A stretch of 64,000 nucleotides of DNA, from NCBI RefSeq assembly GCF_000422845.1, contig NZ_AUGV01000007.1, positions 62,001-126,000 of the forward strand. Direction: 5' to 3'. Below, one piece after another: positions 8,101 through 16,798 of the stretch. A program made the position numbers and the translations under genes. Origin of the DNA: Oceanobacter kriegii DSM 6294 (GTDB lineage Bacteria > Pseudomonadota > Gammaproteobacteria > Pseudomonadales > Oceanobacteraceae). The first letter of the stretch is position 1. Each line of letters opens with the position of its first letter. The notes under the pieces are model-generated. The model was not told the DNA's origin. It was given only the letters and a program-made list of their open reading frames with translations, and searched no databases.

Positions 8101-9399
8101 TTATGCGGGCTGCATACCACTGTTTCGATCGTTCCACGGACGCTCGTCCACGATCAGGTGAATCACTGCCGAAAAAGCCCCTACGCCAACACCAACCCAC
8201 CAAACCAGATTGTAGTTTCCAAACTGATCGTAAAGGCTGCCACCCAGCCACACGCCCAGGAAGCCGCCAATTTGATGCGACAGGAATACCAGTCCGTAGA
8301 GGGTTCCCATGTAGCGCAGCCCATAAATTTGAGCGATCAAACCGGACGTTACCGGAACGGTTGCAAGCCATAGCCCACCCATTAGCACAGAGAACAACAG
8401 CACACTGAATGGCGTGATAGGCGCCATGATGAATGCCGCAGCAACAACCGTTCGTAATGCGTAAATGCCAACCAGCAAGTATTTTCGGGAGTAAATATTC
8501 CCCAGATAGCCGGCCAGGATCGTCCCCATGATGTTGAACACACCAATAAAGGCCAATGCTACTGCCCCCAACGTTGACGTTGAGGTGATGCCCAGAGAGC
8601 TAAGAATTCCATGGGGCTCAACGGCCTGACACATTTCGGCGACAAACGCTGGAAAGTGGGCCGTAATAAAAGCCAGCTGGTAACCGCACGAGAAGAACCC
8701 CAGGAAAATAAAGATAAAGGTCGGGTCTTTCATCGCCCGCTTTACCACATCGCCGAGGCTTTCTTCCGAGGCCGCAGGCTTAACCGGTGCTGGCACTTTC
8801 AGAAAGGTCAGCGCAAACATGGTCACCAGAATAAGTCCGGCAAACACCATAAAGACCTGCTGCCAGGCCATGCTATCCAACAGAAATTGCGCCAGTGGCG
8901 GGCCAACCACCTGACCCGCCGAACCCGCCGCGGTCACAATTCCTAGCGCCATTGAGCGATGCTTGTCAGAGGTTGCCCGACCAACCACGGCCAGAATGAC
9001 CCCAAAACCGGTACCCGCAATACCAAAACCAACCAGCATTTCCAAAAATTGATGCTGACCGGGTGTAATGGCATAACCCGACAAGAACAAACCGACGGCA
9101 TAGAATACGCCGCCTAATAAAATGGCTTTGCGATCACCATATTTCTCCGCCATGGCACTGAACATCGGCTGACTGATACCCCAAAAGAGGTTCTGCAATG
9201 CAATCGCAAACGAGAACTCCGCCCTGAGCCAGCCAAATTCGTCAGCAATAGGAATCTGAAACAAACCAAATGCCGAACGAATAGCAAACCCGACCAGCAC
9301 AATGACACAGCCTGCGATCAATACCGGGTGTAATAAATTACTGTGCTGACCCGGCGGCAGTGCTGCGCTCTGCGACGCGGAACCTGAAGAAGACGCCAT
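8101..9399 (-). CDS. MFS transporter
   Basis: A 432-residue permease of the major facilitator superfamily with about 12 hydrophobic segments, preceded by a Ser/Ala-rich N-terminus. Signature stretches include GYxIRSAFGLFQIPIADEFGW in the first helix region, AEKYGDRKAILLGG (the loop 2-3 G-x-x-x-D-R-x-G-R/K motif) and GSAGQVVGPPLAQF in helix 5. The overall pattern resembles monocarboxylate/OFA-type carriers; the substrate cannot be read from sequence. The ATG at 9399 is preferred to a GTG at 9429, since the extra ten residues are basic and precede a normal N-terminus. A neighbouring LysR gene lies upstream on the same strand and may or may not regulate it. Confidence 0.85.
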   Translation of the reverse strand: MASSSGSASQSAALPPGQHSNLLHPVLIAGCVIVLVGFAIRSAFGLFQIPIADEFGWLRAEFSFAIALQNLFWGISQPMFSAMAEKYGDRKAILLGGVFYAVGLFLSGYAITPGQHQFLEMLVGFGIAGTGFGVILAVVGRATSDKHRSMALGIVTAAGSAGQVVGPPLAQFLLDSMAWQQVFMVFAGLILVTMFALTFLKVPAPVKPAASEESLGDVVKRAMKDPTFIFIFLGFFSCGYQLAFITAHFPAFVAEMCQAVEPHGILSSLGITSTSTLGAVALAFIGVFNIMGTILAGYLGNIYSRKYLLVGIYALRTVVAAAFIMAPITPFSVLLFSVLMGGLWLATVPVTSGLIAQIYGLRYMGTLYGLVFLSHQIGGFLGVWLGGSLYDQFGNYNLVWWVGVGVGAFSAVIHLIVDERPWNDRNSGMQPA

Positions 9400-9514
9400 A
9401 ACCTTTTTCAACCTATAACCAAAAATCACACGGATATTCTAACGACCTGTCACTGCGCCAACAGATACAGTTTGGTTCCGGTTGAGCCATACAGCGGGCA
9501 TCAACTTGTTGCCC

Positions 9515-9560
9515 TGGTTGGGCGTTAGGCGCTAGACGTTAGCTGTCAGGCGTTAGATGT
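9515..9560. repeat. Degenerate GCGTTAG repeats at a gene end
   Basis: GCGTTAG-like units (GCGTTAG, GCGCTAG, ACGTTAG, GCGTTAG) recur at irregular spacing. The array overlaps the last codons and stop of the LysR gene at 9539, so the C-terminal residues of that protein are encoded by repeat sequence. Confidence 0.5.
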
Positions 9561-10471
9561 TGCCCAGCTTCATTATCGGCCAAAAATGGTCCAAGACATG
9601 GGTTGTCATTGGTAGAACACCAGAAAACAGCCTGTTCCACCACCGCTACATCAGCCTGGAGAACAGGAACGAACAGTACGCCATCCAACTGCATTCGGCA
9701 CATGGATTCAGGCACCAAAGAAACACCGAGTCCCTCAGCCACCAGGTTGACAATGGTCTGTTGCAGCTGAGTCTGTAGCACCACTCGAGGCTCAAATCCC
9801 CCAGCCCGACAGGACTCCATCAAGGCACGATGTAACTCAGGGGCAGTTTCAGAAGGAAACGTCACAAAATCATCGTCGGCCAGCAATGCCAGATCCAAAG
9901 GCGTGACATCGTTGGATGCCAACCGTTTTACAGCACAGGGGTGTTTGGATGGCATAACAGCGACCATGGATTCAGAATGAATGGTGGTGCAGCGTAGTCC
10001 ATCAATGAGTTGGTGGGGGTTGAATGGCGGAAAGCTGATGCCTGCGTCCAATTCACCGCTTAACAGCGCGTCGTCCAGATCACTAGGCAACACTTCCTTT
10101 AAGTTGATTCTGACGTCCGGCCGTTGCTGCTTAAAACGCGCCAGCAGCTTTGGCACCACACTCCAGGCGGCGCACATGGTGAAGCCAATGGTAATTTCCC
10201 CTACTTCGCCACGGTCTGCCGCCCGAACCCGATGAATCGACTGATCAACCTCATCCAGAATCCTACGGGCACTAACCAGAAACACCTCGCCTGCGGGCGT
10301 CAGCTCGACGGTACGCGTTCGACGCCGAAATAACTGCACTTGCAAGGTTTCCTCCAGCGCCGCAATTTGGCGACTCAGCGGAGGCTGTGAAATGTGCAGC
10401 TTCCTGGCCGCCTCTCCGAAGTGCAGTGTTTCGGCCAGCACCACAAAGGCGTTTAAATGGCGAAGGTTCAT
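9539..10471 (-). CDS. LysR-family transcriptional regulator
   Basis: A 310-residue LysR regulator: winged helix-turn-helix at residues 1-60 (LRHLNAFVVLAETLHFGEAARKL and SQPPLSRQIAALEETLQVQLFRR are typical) and a two-lobed effector domain from about 90. The effector domain (GEITIGFTMCAAWSVVPKLLARF) resembles the BenM/CatM/CbbR branch. It is divergent from the AEC permease gene at 10590, and a perfect dyad of the LysR type lies between the two, so the permease is its most likely target together with itself. The effector is not predictable; aromatic or dicarboxylic acids are common in this branch. Confidence 0.9.
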   Translation of the reverse strand: MNLRHLNAFVVLAETLHFGEAARKLHISQPPLSRQIAALEETLQVQLFRRRTRTVELTPAGEVFLVSARRILDEVDQSIHRVRAADRGEVGEITIGFTMCAAWSVVPKLLARFKQQRPDVRINLKEVLPSDLDDALLSGELDAGISFPPFNPHQLIDGLRCTTIHSESMVAVMPSKHPCAVKRLASNDVTPLDLALLADDDFVTFPSETAPELHRALMESCRAGGFEPRVVLQTQLQQTIVNLVAEGLGVSLVPESMCRMQLDGVLFVPVLQADVAVVEQAVFWCSTNDNPCLGPFLADNEAGQHLTPDS

Positions 10472-10485
10472 GCCGCATAGCTCTC

Positions 10486-10503
10486 AATACCCTAATAGGT
10501 ATT
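10486..10503. promoter_or_regulatory. Probable LysR operator dyad
   Basis: AATACC-N6-GGTATT is a perfect interrupted palindrome of the T-N11-A LysR type, 15 bp upstream of the regulator start (10471) and 87 bp upstream of the permease GTG. Position between divergent genes supports regulator binding. Confidence 0.6.
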
Positions 10504-10589
10504 AATTTACATAAAAGCAGCATTGGACGGTATCGGGAATCCTATTTATTCTGCCGTCACTCACTGATTGTTACAGGACTCCCCTCTCC

Positions 10590-11516
10590 GTGTTTGTCCA
10601 CATCCTTGCCGTTCTGGCGCCGATTTTTGGTTTGATTCTTACAGGTTTCTTGTGCCGTCGCTTTCAATTGATTGGCCCTACGGCAGCGTCCGAGCTGAAT
10701 CGTTTTGTTGTCTGGTTATGTTTGCCTGCGCTCATTTTTGAATCCACCGCTACCGCTCGGCTGGAAGATATTTGGCACCCCGGTTTTATCTGGGTCACCA
10801 TCATTGCCACTCTGGGTGTGTTTGCAGCGACCGTTATCTGGAAGTTGTGCAGTGGTCGAGGTCTGGCCAGTGCCAGCATTGACGGACTGGGTGCGGGATA
10901 CGCTAATACCGGCTACGTCGGTATTCCATTATGTTTACTGGTGCTGGGCGATGAGGGCCTTGAGCCAGCATTGATCGCCAGCCTGATTGTGGTGTGCCTG
11001 CTGTTTGCACTGGCTGTTGTTCTGATTGAAGTGGGCTTGCAAACGGAAAAGCGCCTCTGGCCTGCTGTTCGCAAGGTTTCTCTGGCGCTGGCTAAAAACC
11101 CGCTGGTGGTAACGCCCATTATTGGTGGTTTATGGAATGTCCTGGATATTGGACTGAATCAACCAGCCATGACATTTCTGGATATGCTAGGAGGTGCGAC
11201 GACGCCTTGTGCGCTGGTATCGTTGGGGGCGTTTTTGGCTGCAAAACACACCGGCAGTACCAATGGTGCGTACGGGCTGGTGGCGCTCAAGCTGGTGGTC
11301 CACCCACTCATCACCTGGATATTGGCCTACCATGTTTTTCACTTGCCGGAATTTTGGGCCAAAGCCGCAGTCTTGCTGGCGGCACTGCCAACGGGTACGG
11401 GACCATACATGCTGGCTGAGCTGTATCAGAGAGAACCTGCCGTGGTATCAAGAACGATCCTGTTCTCTACCGTCGGCTCATTGGTGAGTTTGTCGGTACT
11501 TCTGGCATGGCTCTGA
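10590..11516 (+). CDS. AEC-family permease (auxin efflux carrier type)
   Basis: A 308-residue membrane protein with about ten hydrophobic helices. The pattern FVHILAVLAPIFGLILTGFL...NRFVVWLCLPALIF, GLGAGYANTGYVGIPL in the middle and LPTGTGPYMLAELYQ near the end is that of the auxin efflux carrier (AEC) family, whose bacterial members move organic acids such as malate or malonate. Translation starts at GTG 10590, with AGGA about 12 nt upstream. It faces a divergent LysR regulator across 118 bp, the usual arrangement for a regulator and its transport target. A good hairpin follows the stop. Confidence 0.85.
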   Translation: MFVHILAVLAPIFGLILTGFLCRRFQLIGPTAASELNRFVVWLCLPALIFESTATARLEDIWHPGFIWVTIIATLGVFAATVIWKLCSGRGLASASIDGLGAGYANTGYVGIPLCLLVLGDEGLEPALIASLIVVCLLFALAVVLIEVGLQTEKRLWPAVRKVSLALAKNPLVVTPIIGGLWNVLDIGLNQPAMTFLDMLGGATTPCALVSLGAFLAAKHTGSTNGAYGLVALKLVVHPLITWILAYHVFHLPEFWAKAAVLLAALPTGTGPYMLAELYQREPAVVSRTILFSTVGSLVSLSVLLAWL

Positions 11517-11534
11517 ATCAGTACCATACCAGCG

Positions 11535-11569
11535 AGGCCGGGCTATTCCCGGCCTGGTTCAGATTTTTC
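11535..11569 (+). terminator. Intrinsic terminator after the AEC permease
   Basis: Perfect stem AGGCCGGG (11535-11542) with CCCGGCCT (11548-11555), 5-nt loop, then GGTTCAGATTTTTC. The T-run is a few bases late, so efficiency is uncertain. The convergent chemoreceptor gene ends at 11576. Confidence 0.6.
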
Positions 11570-11575
11570 AGATGC

Positions 11576-12889
11576 TCAGTTTTTGGCCGAGTTGGCAAAA
11601 ACGGAGACCGATTCAACGGCTTGCTGTACACCGTCGCGGATCTTAATAATTACCTCACCCGCCTGACCAGCCAACTCTACGCCGGTTTGAGCCTGGCTCT
11701 CACACGAACTCATGGATTTCACCGAGGAATCAATACCTGACTGGATCTTGCTGATCATGTCAGAGATTTCTTGGGTCGAGTCACTGGTACGTGCCGCCAA
11801 CTGACGCACTTCGTCGGCGACCACCGCAAATCCACGTCCCTGCTCACCGGCACGAGCCGCCTCAATGGCCGCGTTCAATGCCAGCAGGTTCGTTTGGTCG
11901 GCAATGCCGCGAATGGAGTTAACAATGGCGGTAATTTGTTCGGATGTTTTGCCCAGATCTGCAATCGCACTGGCAGTGGTGGTTACGCTGTCGGCAATGC
12001 GGCGCATTTCTTCGGCAGCGTTCTGAATCACCACGGTTCCATCACTGGCTGTTTCGAGCGTACCGGAAGCAATTTCGTGTGCGCCAGCAGCACGTCTGGC
12101 ATCGGCCATTGCCTGATCCACGTGTGGCGTGATGTCGGTGGCAAACTTGATCACCTTGGTTACCTTGCCGGAAATATCAACGACCGGACTGTAGGAGGCC
12201 TCCAGCCATACCGTCTTACCTGAACGATTTACTCGCTCAAAACGCCCACCAATCGCTCGGCCGGATGCCAGGTCCTGCCACATGCGTTTGTATTCAGACG
12301 AATTAGCGAATTCAGGCTTACAGAATGACCGATGGTGCATGCCTTGCAGTTCTTGCAGGCTGTATTCCATAGTGCTGGTGAAGTTGTCATTGGCGGTAAT
12401 GATGGTACCGTCCGGGTGGAATTCAATCACCGCAGAGGTTCGATTCACCGCGTCGAGGACCGCACGGGTCTCGGCGTTCTTGATCATGTATTCGGTAATG
12501 TCGGATGCAAATTTGATCACCGAGCTCACTTTACCGTCAGCATCAAACACCGGGTTATACGTCGCTTCCAGCCAGATTGCATCGCCGTTTTTTCTCAGGC
12601 GTTTGAACTGGCCGGACAGCACCTCACCTTGAGCAAGCCGCTGCCAGCCGGTGTTGTACTCGTGGCTTTGGTACACCTCTGGCTCACAGAACATCCGGTG
12701 GTGTTTGCCCTGAATTTCCTCAAGCGAATAACCGACCGTATTCAGAAAAATATCGTTGGCTTTAATCACAGTGCCATCAAGATTGAATTCGATGACCGCC
12801 ATCGAGCGGCATATGGCATCCACAACTGCCTTGTCGTGTGTATGTGCTGGCGTCGCCTTGGCCTTGTTTGAGGATTTCGAGAAAAACAT
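11576..12889 (-). CDS. Soluble double-PAS methyl-accepting chemotaxis protein (BdlA-like)
   Basis: A 437-residue receptor without membrane helices. Two tandem PAS domains (about 22-130 and 142-255) are similar to each other: both carry AVIEF...GTxIxANDxF, EE/QELQGxHHRxFC and WLEAxYxPVxDxxGKVxxVIKFAxDIT. The MCP signalling domain follows, with the invariant hairpin tip [22 protein letters not shown] and [15 protein letters not shown]. This PAS-PAS-MCP layout and length match P. aeruginosa BdlA, the biofilm-dispersion sensor, and Aer-2-like receptors. His/Cys in the HHRxFC motif could bind haem, which is inference. An AGAGG site lies 7 nt before the ATG. No che genes adjoin; a CheX-like gene is 7.4 kb away. 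Confidence 0.9.
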   Translation of the reverse strand: MFFSKSSNKAKATPAHTHDKAVVDAICRSMAVIEFNLDGTVIKANDIFLNTVGYSLEEIQGKHHRMFCEPEVYQSHEYNTGWQRLAQGEVLSGQFKRLRKNGDAIWLEATYNPVFDADGKVSSVIKFASDITEYMIKNAETRAVLDAVNRTSAVIEFHPDGTIITANDNFTSTMEYSLQELQGMHHRSFCKPEFANSSEYKRMWQDLASGRAIGGRFERVNRSGKTVWLEASYSPVVDISGKVTKVIKFATDITPHVDQAMADARRAAGAHEIASGTLETASDGTVVIQNAAEEMRRIADSVTTTASAIADLGKTSEQITAIVNSIRGIADQTNLLALNAAIEAARAGEQGRGFAVVADEVRQLAARTSDSTQEISDMISKIQSGIDSSVKSMSSCESQAQTGVELAGQAGEVIIKIRDGVQQAVESVSVFANSAKN

Positions 12890-12995
12890 GGCAGAACCTC
12901 TGGGTGTTTAAGAAACAGCCTAGACCATCTGCCGAAAACAGGGAGTCAAAAACGATAGATTTGATGAAAATTTAAGCTAAAGAATGAAAATTGGA

Positions 12996-13490
12996 TCAAT
13001 ATTGTTGATCCGGCGCATCAATTTTAGCGAACACCTCAACGCTGCCATCCATATTGAGCTGCAACACCTCATACGGCATGAACTTGTCGCCCATTTCCAT
13101 CCCCGGGCTACCCACAGGCATGGCAGGTACGGTCAATCCCTTGGCTCCTTCTGGCGGCGCTAACAAAAAAACCTCTACCAATTTAGCTGGCACATGCCCT
13201 TCAAATACGTACCCCTGCTCTGACACCGCCGTATGGCAGGATCGCATGGCTGGCGGAATCTGATGGAACTGCTTGAGACCGGACAAATCCGGCGCATTGT
13301 AGGTATCAACTGTCAGGCCATGGGCTTTGGCATGATCAACCCAGCCCGTACAACAGCCACAGGTAGGCGATTTGTAAACAGCCAACGTACCGGGAGACTG
13401 CATTAACGGCCCCTGAAGAGCCTGATTCGCTGCTACAGGCAAAGATGCCAGTAATGCAGCACCCAACAACAGATTTTTCATTGCAAACAT
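12996..13490 (-). CDS. DUF411 metal-binding periplasmic protein
   Basis: A 164-residue exported protein: signal peptide of about 20 residues (KNLLLGAALLASLPVAANQA), then the DUF411 core YKSPTCGCCTGWVDHAKAHG, with a CxCC metal site, followed by PPAMRSCHTA and EGHVPA and the C-terminal PAMPVGSPGMEMG. DUF411 proteins are found near copper-resistance genes and are thought to bind copper in the periplasm. Here it directly follows the Tag-like glycosylase gene: its ATG is 9 nt after that stop, with GGAG formed across the stop codon, so the two are probably one transcript. A shorter start three codons in (ATG 13481) is possible. Confidence 0.85.
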   Translation of the reverse strand: MFAMKNLLLGAALLASLPVAANQALQGPLMQSPGTLAVYKSPTCGCCTGWVDHAKAHGLTVDTYNAPDLSGLKQFHQIPPAMRSCHTAVSEQGYVFEGHVPAKLVEVFLLAPPEGAKGLTVPAMPVGSPGMEMGDKFMPYEVLQLNMDGSVEVFAKIDAPDQQY

Positions 13491-13499
13491 GCCTGGTTG

Positions 13500-14195
13500 T
13501 TACTCCGTCAGTGCTTCATGATAAATATCACCGGTCGAGCGAGCTAAAACCTGACTGATGTAATTCAAAGACTCGCCTGTTTCATCCAGCCAACCGTTCA
13601 CGATGGGCTGGAATTCACTCCAGGCCTTGCGGGAGCCAGAAAACCGTTCCAGCACCCGAAACTCTTTCAGCGCTTTTTCAACGGATGGCGTCAGGATCAG
13701 GCTGTCTACTCCCATGCGGCGTAGCCAAATAGCAGCACTTTTGCCACCCAAACGGTCGCCACTGGCTTGAACGCCCAACAGGTTCTCACCAAATTCCCGG
13801 GGCTGCCACTGGCTAAAGGCCTGTCCCACTGAACCGTGCTGGCGCTTCAATTCAAGTAACATAACGGCATTACCGCGAAATGCCTTGATCTTGGGCCAGT
13901 GTTTGACGATTTTTCCGGTCGCCATCATGGCTTCCAATTGTTCGTCTGACAACGCAGCTACGGCGTCGATGTTAAAGCCTGAAAAAACGTCTTCAAACGA
14001 AGGCCACTTTCGATCAACCTGTTCCCAATTGAAGCCCGCCTGCATGACCACTCGGCAGGCTTCTGAAAGCCAGCGTTCATCCGGAATTTCGGCAATATCT
14101 TCGACCAACAAGGGAAATTGAAACAGGCTTTTCAGGTGTTCCATACCACCGTGTCGCATTGCGGCTTGATCTTCGATCACAGCAAAAGACGTCAT
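13500..14195 (-). CDS. DNA-3-methyladenine glycosylase I-like protein
   Basis: A 231-residue helical protein resembling the Tag/COG2818 glycosylase family: AGFNWEQVDRKWPSFEDVFSGF, MMATGKIVKHWPKIKAFRGNAVMLLEL and GKSAAIWLRRMGVDSLILTPSVEKAL correspond to the helix-hairpin-helix core that flips out alkylated adenine. It lacks the N-terminal CxW/DNEWG segment and the clear zinc-binding Cys/His set of E. coli Tag, so it is a divergent member and may act on other lesions. It heads a two-gene unit with the DUF411 gene. No ada/SOS operator was noticed upstream. Confidence 0.72.
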   Translation of the reverse strand: MTSFAVIEDQAAMRHGGMEHLKSLFQFPLLVEDIAEIPDERWLSEACRVVMQAGFNWEQVDRKWPSFEDVFSGFNIDAVAALSDEQLEAMMATGKIVKHWPKIKAFRGNAVMLLELKRQHGSVGQAFSQWQPREFGENLLGVQASGDRLGGKSAAIWLRRMGVDSLILTPSVEKALKEFRVLERFSGSRKAWSEFQPIVNGWLDETGESLNYISQVLARSTGDIYHEALTE

Positions 14196-14381
14196 AACAC
14201 TACCCAGAACATCGCATCCATTAGCGGTCCAGTGTACGCCAGCCAGCGTTCAAATGGCGCTATTTTCTTCACAGGCTTTTATGCCCCGGCGCCTGATTTC
14301 AAAACCCGAGGCAGTACACGACAAATGGTGTAAGGTGACAGCCACTTTAATCTTCTGAAAACGATCGCTATAACGTCCACT

Positions 14382-16736
14382 ATGCTCCAGACATCGGTAC
14401 GCCAACTGTGTGAATTTGCTGCCCGCATCGGCAGTCTGGACCATCGTTATTCGCCATCACCAACTGCCAGAGAAGGCATCCTCGGTCACCAGTGGCTCCA
14501 AAGCCAATACCCGGACCACGAAGCCGAACACCCGATAGAAGGCGTGTATGAATCAGTGTCTTCCAGCCCGCCCACGCCATTAACCTTAAAAGGACGCGCA
14601 GACCTCTATCGAGCACCACAGGAAGGCCAGCCAGCACAGCTGATTGAAATCAAAACTTTTCGTGGCAGCCCCGACCGAATTAACCCGGGGCAACAGCACC
14701 AGCATTGGGCCCAGCTAAAAGTTTACGGCGCACTGGTATGCAAACGGGATGCCTTGGAACAGGTTCATCTTTCACTGGTGTACCTGGACGTCGACAGCAA
14801 AGCCCGCCACGAGCAGGAAGATATCCTGAGCGCTGAAGAACTCTGGCAGGCGCTTCAAGAACTGGCCGATGAATGGATTCAATGGCAGCTGAACGAAACC
14901 GCCCACCGCCACGAGCGCGATGGCTACTTGAAGCAATTGGCGTTTCTGGAGCAAGGATTTCGCAGCGGCCAAAAGCCCCTCAGCGAAACTGTTTACAAAG
15001 CCATTTGCCTGCAAGCCCCTCTGCTACTGGAAGCACCCACCGGTTTGGGCAAAACCCTCGGTGTGATTTTTCCGGCCTTGAAAGCCATGCCGGAAAAACA
15101 GCTGGATCGACTGTTCTTTTTAACGGCGCGCACCACCGGTCGACAACTGGCGTTGGATAACCTGAAAAAACTGTTTGGCAAAGACGGCACGCCGCCAATT
15201 CGCTCGCTAGAGCTAATCGCCCGTGAGAAATCCTGCGAGCACCCGGAAAACGCCTGTCATGGCGAATCATGCCCTTTGGCTGATGGGTTTTTCGATCGGC
15301 TTCCCAACGCGCGGGAACAGGCCGCCGATGCGCGCTGGCTGGATACCGACGCCATCAAAGGCATCGCCCGTCAACATACGCTCTGCCCATACTTTTTAAT
15401 GCAGGAAATGGCGCGTTGGAGCGATATCGTGGTCGGTGATGTTAACCACTACTTCGATGACGGCGCCATCCTACACAGCCATACCGTCGAAGAAGGATGG
15501 CGCAGCGTGGTATTGGTCGACGAGGCCCATAACCTCATTGATCGCGCCCGTGGCATGTATTCGACCACACTGGAACAGCGTCGCTTTGAGGAACCTGCGC
15601 AAAAAGCCAGCGGAAAACATGGGCTCAAAGCAGCGTTTGCCAGTGTTCAGAAAGGCTGGCAGCAACTGGAAGACCTGATTTTTCCGGATTATCAGGCGCT
15701 ATTTGGAACTGAAGAAGAATCCACAGAAGATAACGGTATAAGCTCGATATTCAGCGACGAGCTGCCGGACACATTGGTTCAGCCCATTTCTCAACTCAGC
15801 TCTGCACTTGCCAAAAGCCTGGCCGACAAGCCGGAAGACCAGCTACTGCAACAAGCCTTGTTCGACTGCCTTGGCTTTTTACGGCTGGCAGAACGTTATG
15901 GCCCTCACTCGGTAGTAGAGATCACACGGGAAGAACACGACAGCGGCGAGCTATGGGCCACCAGCCATTTAACGCTGACTATTTACAACCTGATTCCAGC
16001 CGATTTCCTCAAACCAAAGTTTGAAGATTCGGCCGCCAGTATTCTGTTTTCAGCCACATTGCAGCCATCGGTTTACTACCGGGACATGCTGGGCATGCCG
16101 GAAAACACTCGCGATGTACAAACCAGCGGGCCGTTCAATAAACAGCAAATGACACTCGGCTTCCCGGACATCGACACCCGCTACAACCGGCGAGAGCAAA
16201 ACCACCTTAAGCTGGCCACTACCCTGCTTAATAACTACCGGCAACGGCCCGGAAACCACCTGATTTTCTTCAGTAGCTTCAGCTATCTGCACACCATTGC
16301 CAAAGCGGTGGCGTCGTTGGACAGCGACGTCAACATCCTCAAGCAGAATCCAACCATGAGCGAAGCCCAGCGGCAGTCCTTTATCCAAACCTTCCGGCGT
16401 AAACGCAACTTGATGGGATTTGCGGTGCTGGGCGGTGTTTTCTCGGAAGGCATCGACTTGCCCGGCGATGAGCTAAATGCCGTTACCGTTATCACGCTGG
16501 GCTTACCACCCTCTGACCGCTTACACAAAATACTGGAAGAACGCATCAAACAGCGTTTTGGTGACGAACACGGCTACAACTACACCTGGCTTTACCCGGG
16601 TATGCGAAAAGTCGTTCAGGCCGCAGGCCGTTTGATTCGGACACCGGAGGACACCGGCTGGATTGATTTGATCGACCCGAGATACAGCAGGCCCGAAGTG
16701 CGGGCACTGCTGCCGGATTGGTGGTTTAAGGAATAA
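14382..16736 (+). CDS. DinG/XPD-family Fe-S helicase with N-terminal PD-(D/E)XK nuclease domain
   Basis: A 784-residue two-part enzyme. Residues 1-170 carry a Cas4/RecB-like nuclease pattern: His36, GRAD with Asp74, Glu89-I-Lys91 and Q-x-x-x-Y at 111-115. The remainder is a superfamily 2 helicase: Walker A APTGLGKT (218-225), four cysteines C285, C292, C297 and C335 placed as the 4Fe-4S cluster of XPD/DinG enzymes, DEAH at 380-383, and C-terminal motifs FFSSFSYL, GVFSEGIDLPG and QAAGRLIRTPED. It should translocate 5' to 3' on single strands and could couple unwinding to strand cleavage in repair. The start has only a weak Shine-Dalgarno. The gene is divergent from the Tag-like gene. Confidence 0.9.
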   Translation: MLQTSVRQLCEFAARIGSLDHRYSPSPTAREGILGHQWLQSQYPDHEAEHPIEGVYESVSSSPPTPLTLKGRADLYRAPQEGQPAQLIEIKTFRGSPDRINPGQQHQHWAQLKVYGALVCKRDALEQVHLSLVYLDVDSKARHEQEDILSAEELWQALQELADEWIQWQLNETAHRHERDGYLKQLAFLEQGFRSGQKPLSETVYKAICLQAPLLLEAPTGLGKTLGVIFPALKAMPEKQLDRLFFLTARTTGRQLALDNLKKLFGKDGTPPIRSLELIAREKSCEHPENACHGESCPLADGFFDRLPNAREQAADARWLDTDAIKGIARQHTLCPYFLMQEMARWSDIVVGDVNHYFDDGAILHSHTVEEGWRSVVLVDEAHNLIDRARGMYSTTLEQRRFEEPAQKASGKHGLKAAFASVQKGWQQLEDLIFPDYQALFGTEEESTEDNGISSIFSDELPDTLVQPISQLSSALAKSLADKPEDQLLQQALFDCLGFLRLAERYGPHSVVEITREEHDSGELWATSHLTLTIYNLIPADFLKPKFEDSAASILFSATLQPSVYYRDMLGMPENTRDVQTSGPFNKQQMTLGFPDIDTRYNRREQNHLKLATTLLNNYRQRPGNHLIFFSSFSYLHTIAKAVASLDSDVNILKQNPTMSEAQRQSFIQTFRRKRNLMGFAVLGGVFSEGIDLPGDELNAVTVITLGLPPSDRLHKILEERIKQRFGDEHGYNYTWLYPGMRKVVQAAGRLIRTPEDTGWIDLIDPRYSRPEVRALLPDWWFKE

Positions 16737-16746
16737 CCACCGAATA

Positions 16747-16776
16747 CGGGAGGCATGTTGCACAAGCAGCCTCCCG
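16747..16776. terminator. Hairpin between convergent genes
   Basis: CGGGAGGC (16747-16754) pairs perfectly with GCCTCCCG (16769-16776) across a 14-nt loop, in the 62-bp space between the helicase and the convergent SulP gene. There is no T-run on either side, so it may be a weak or Rho-assisted terminator. Confidence 0.45.
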
Positions 16777-16798
16777 GTGTGATCGAGCGACGCTGGCG

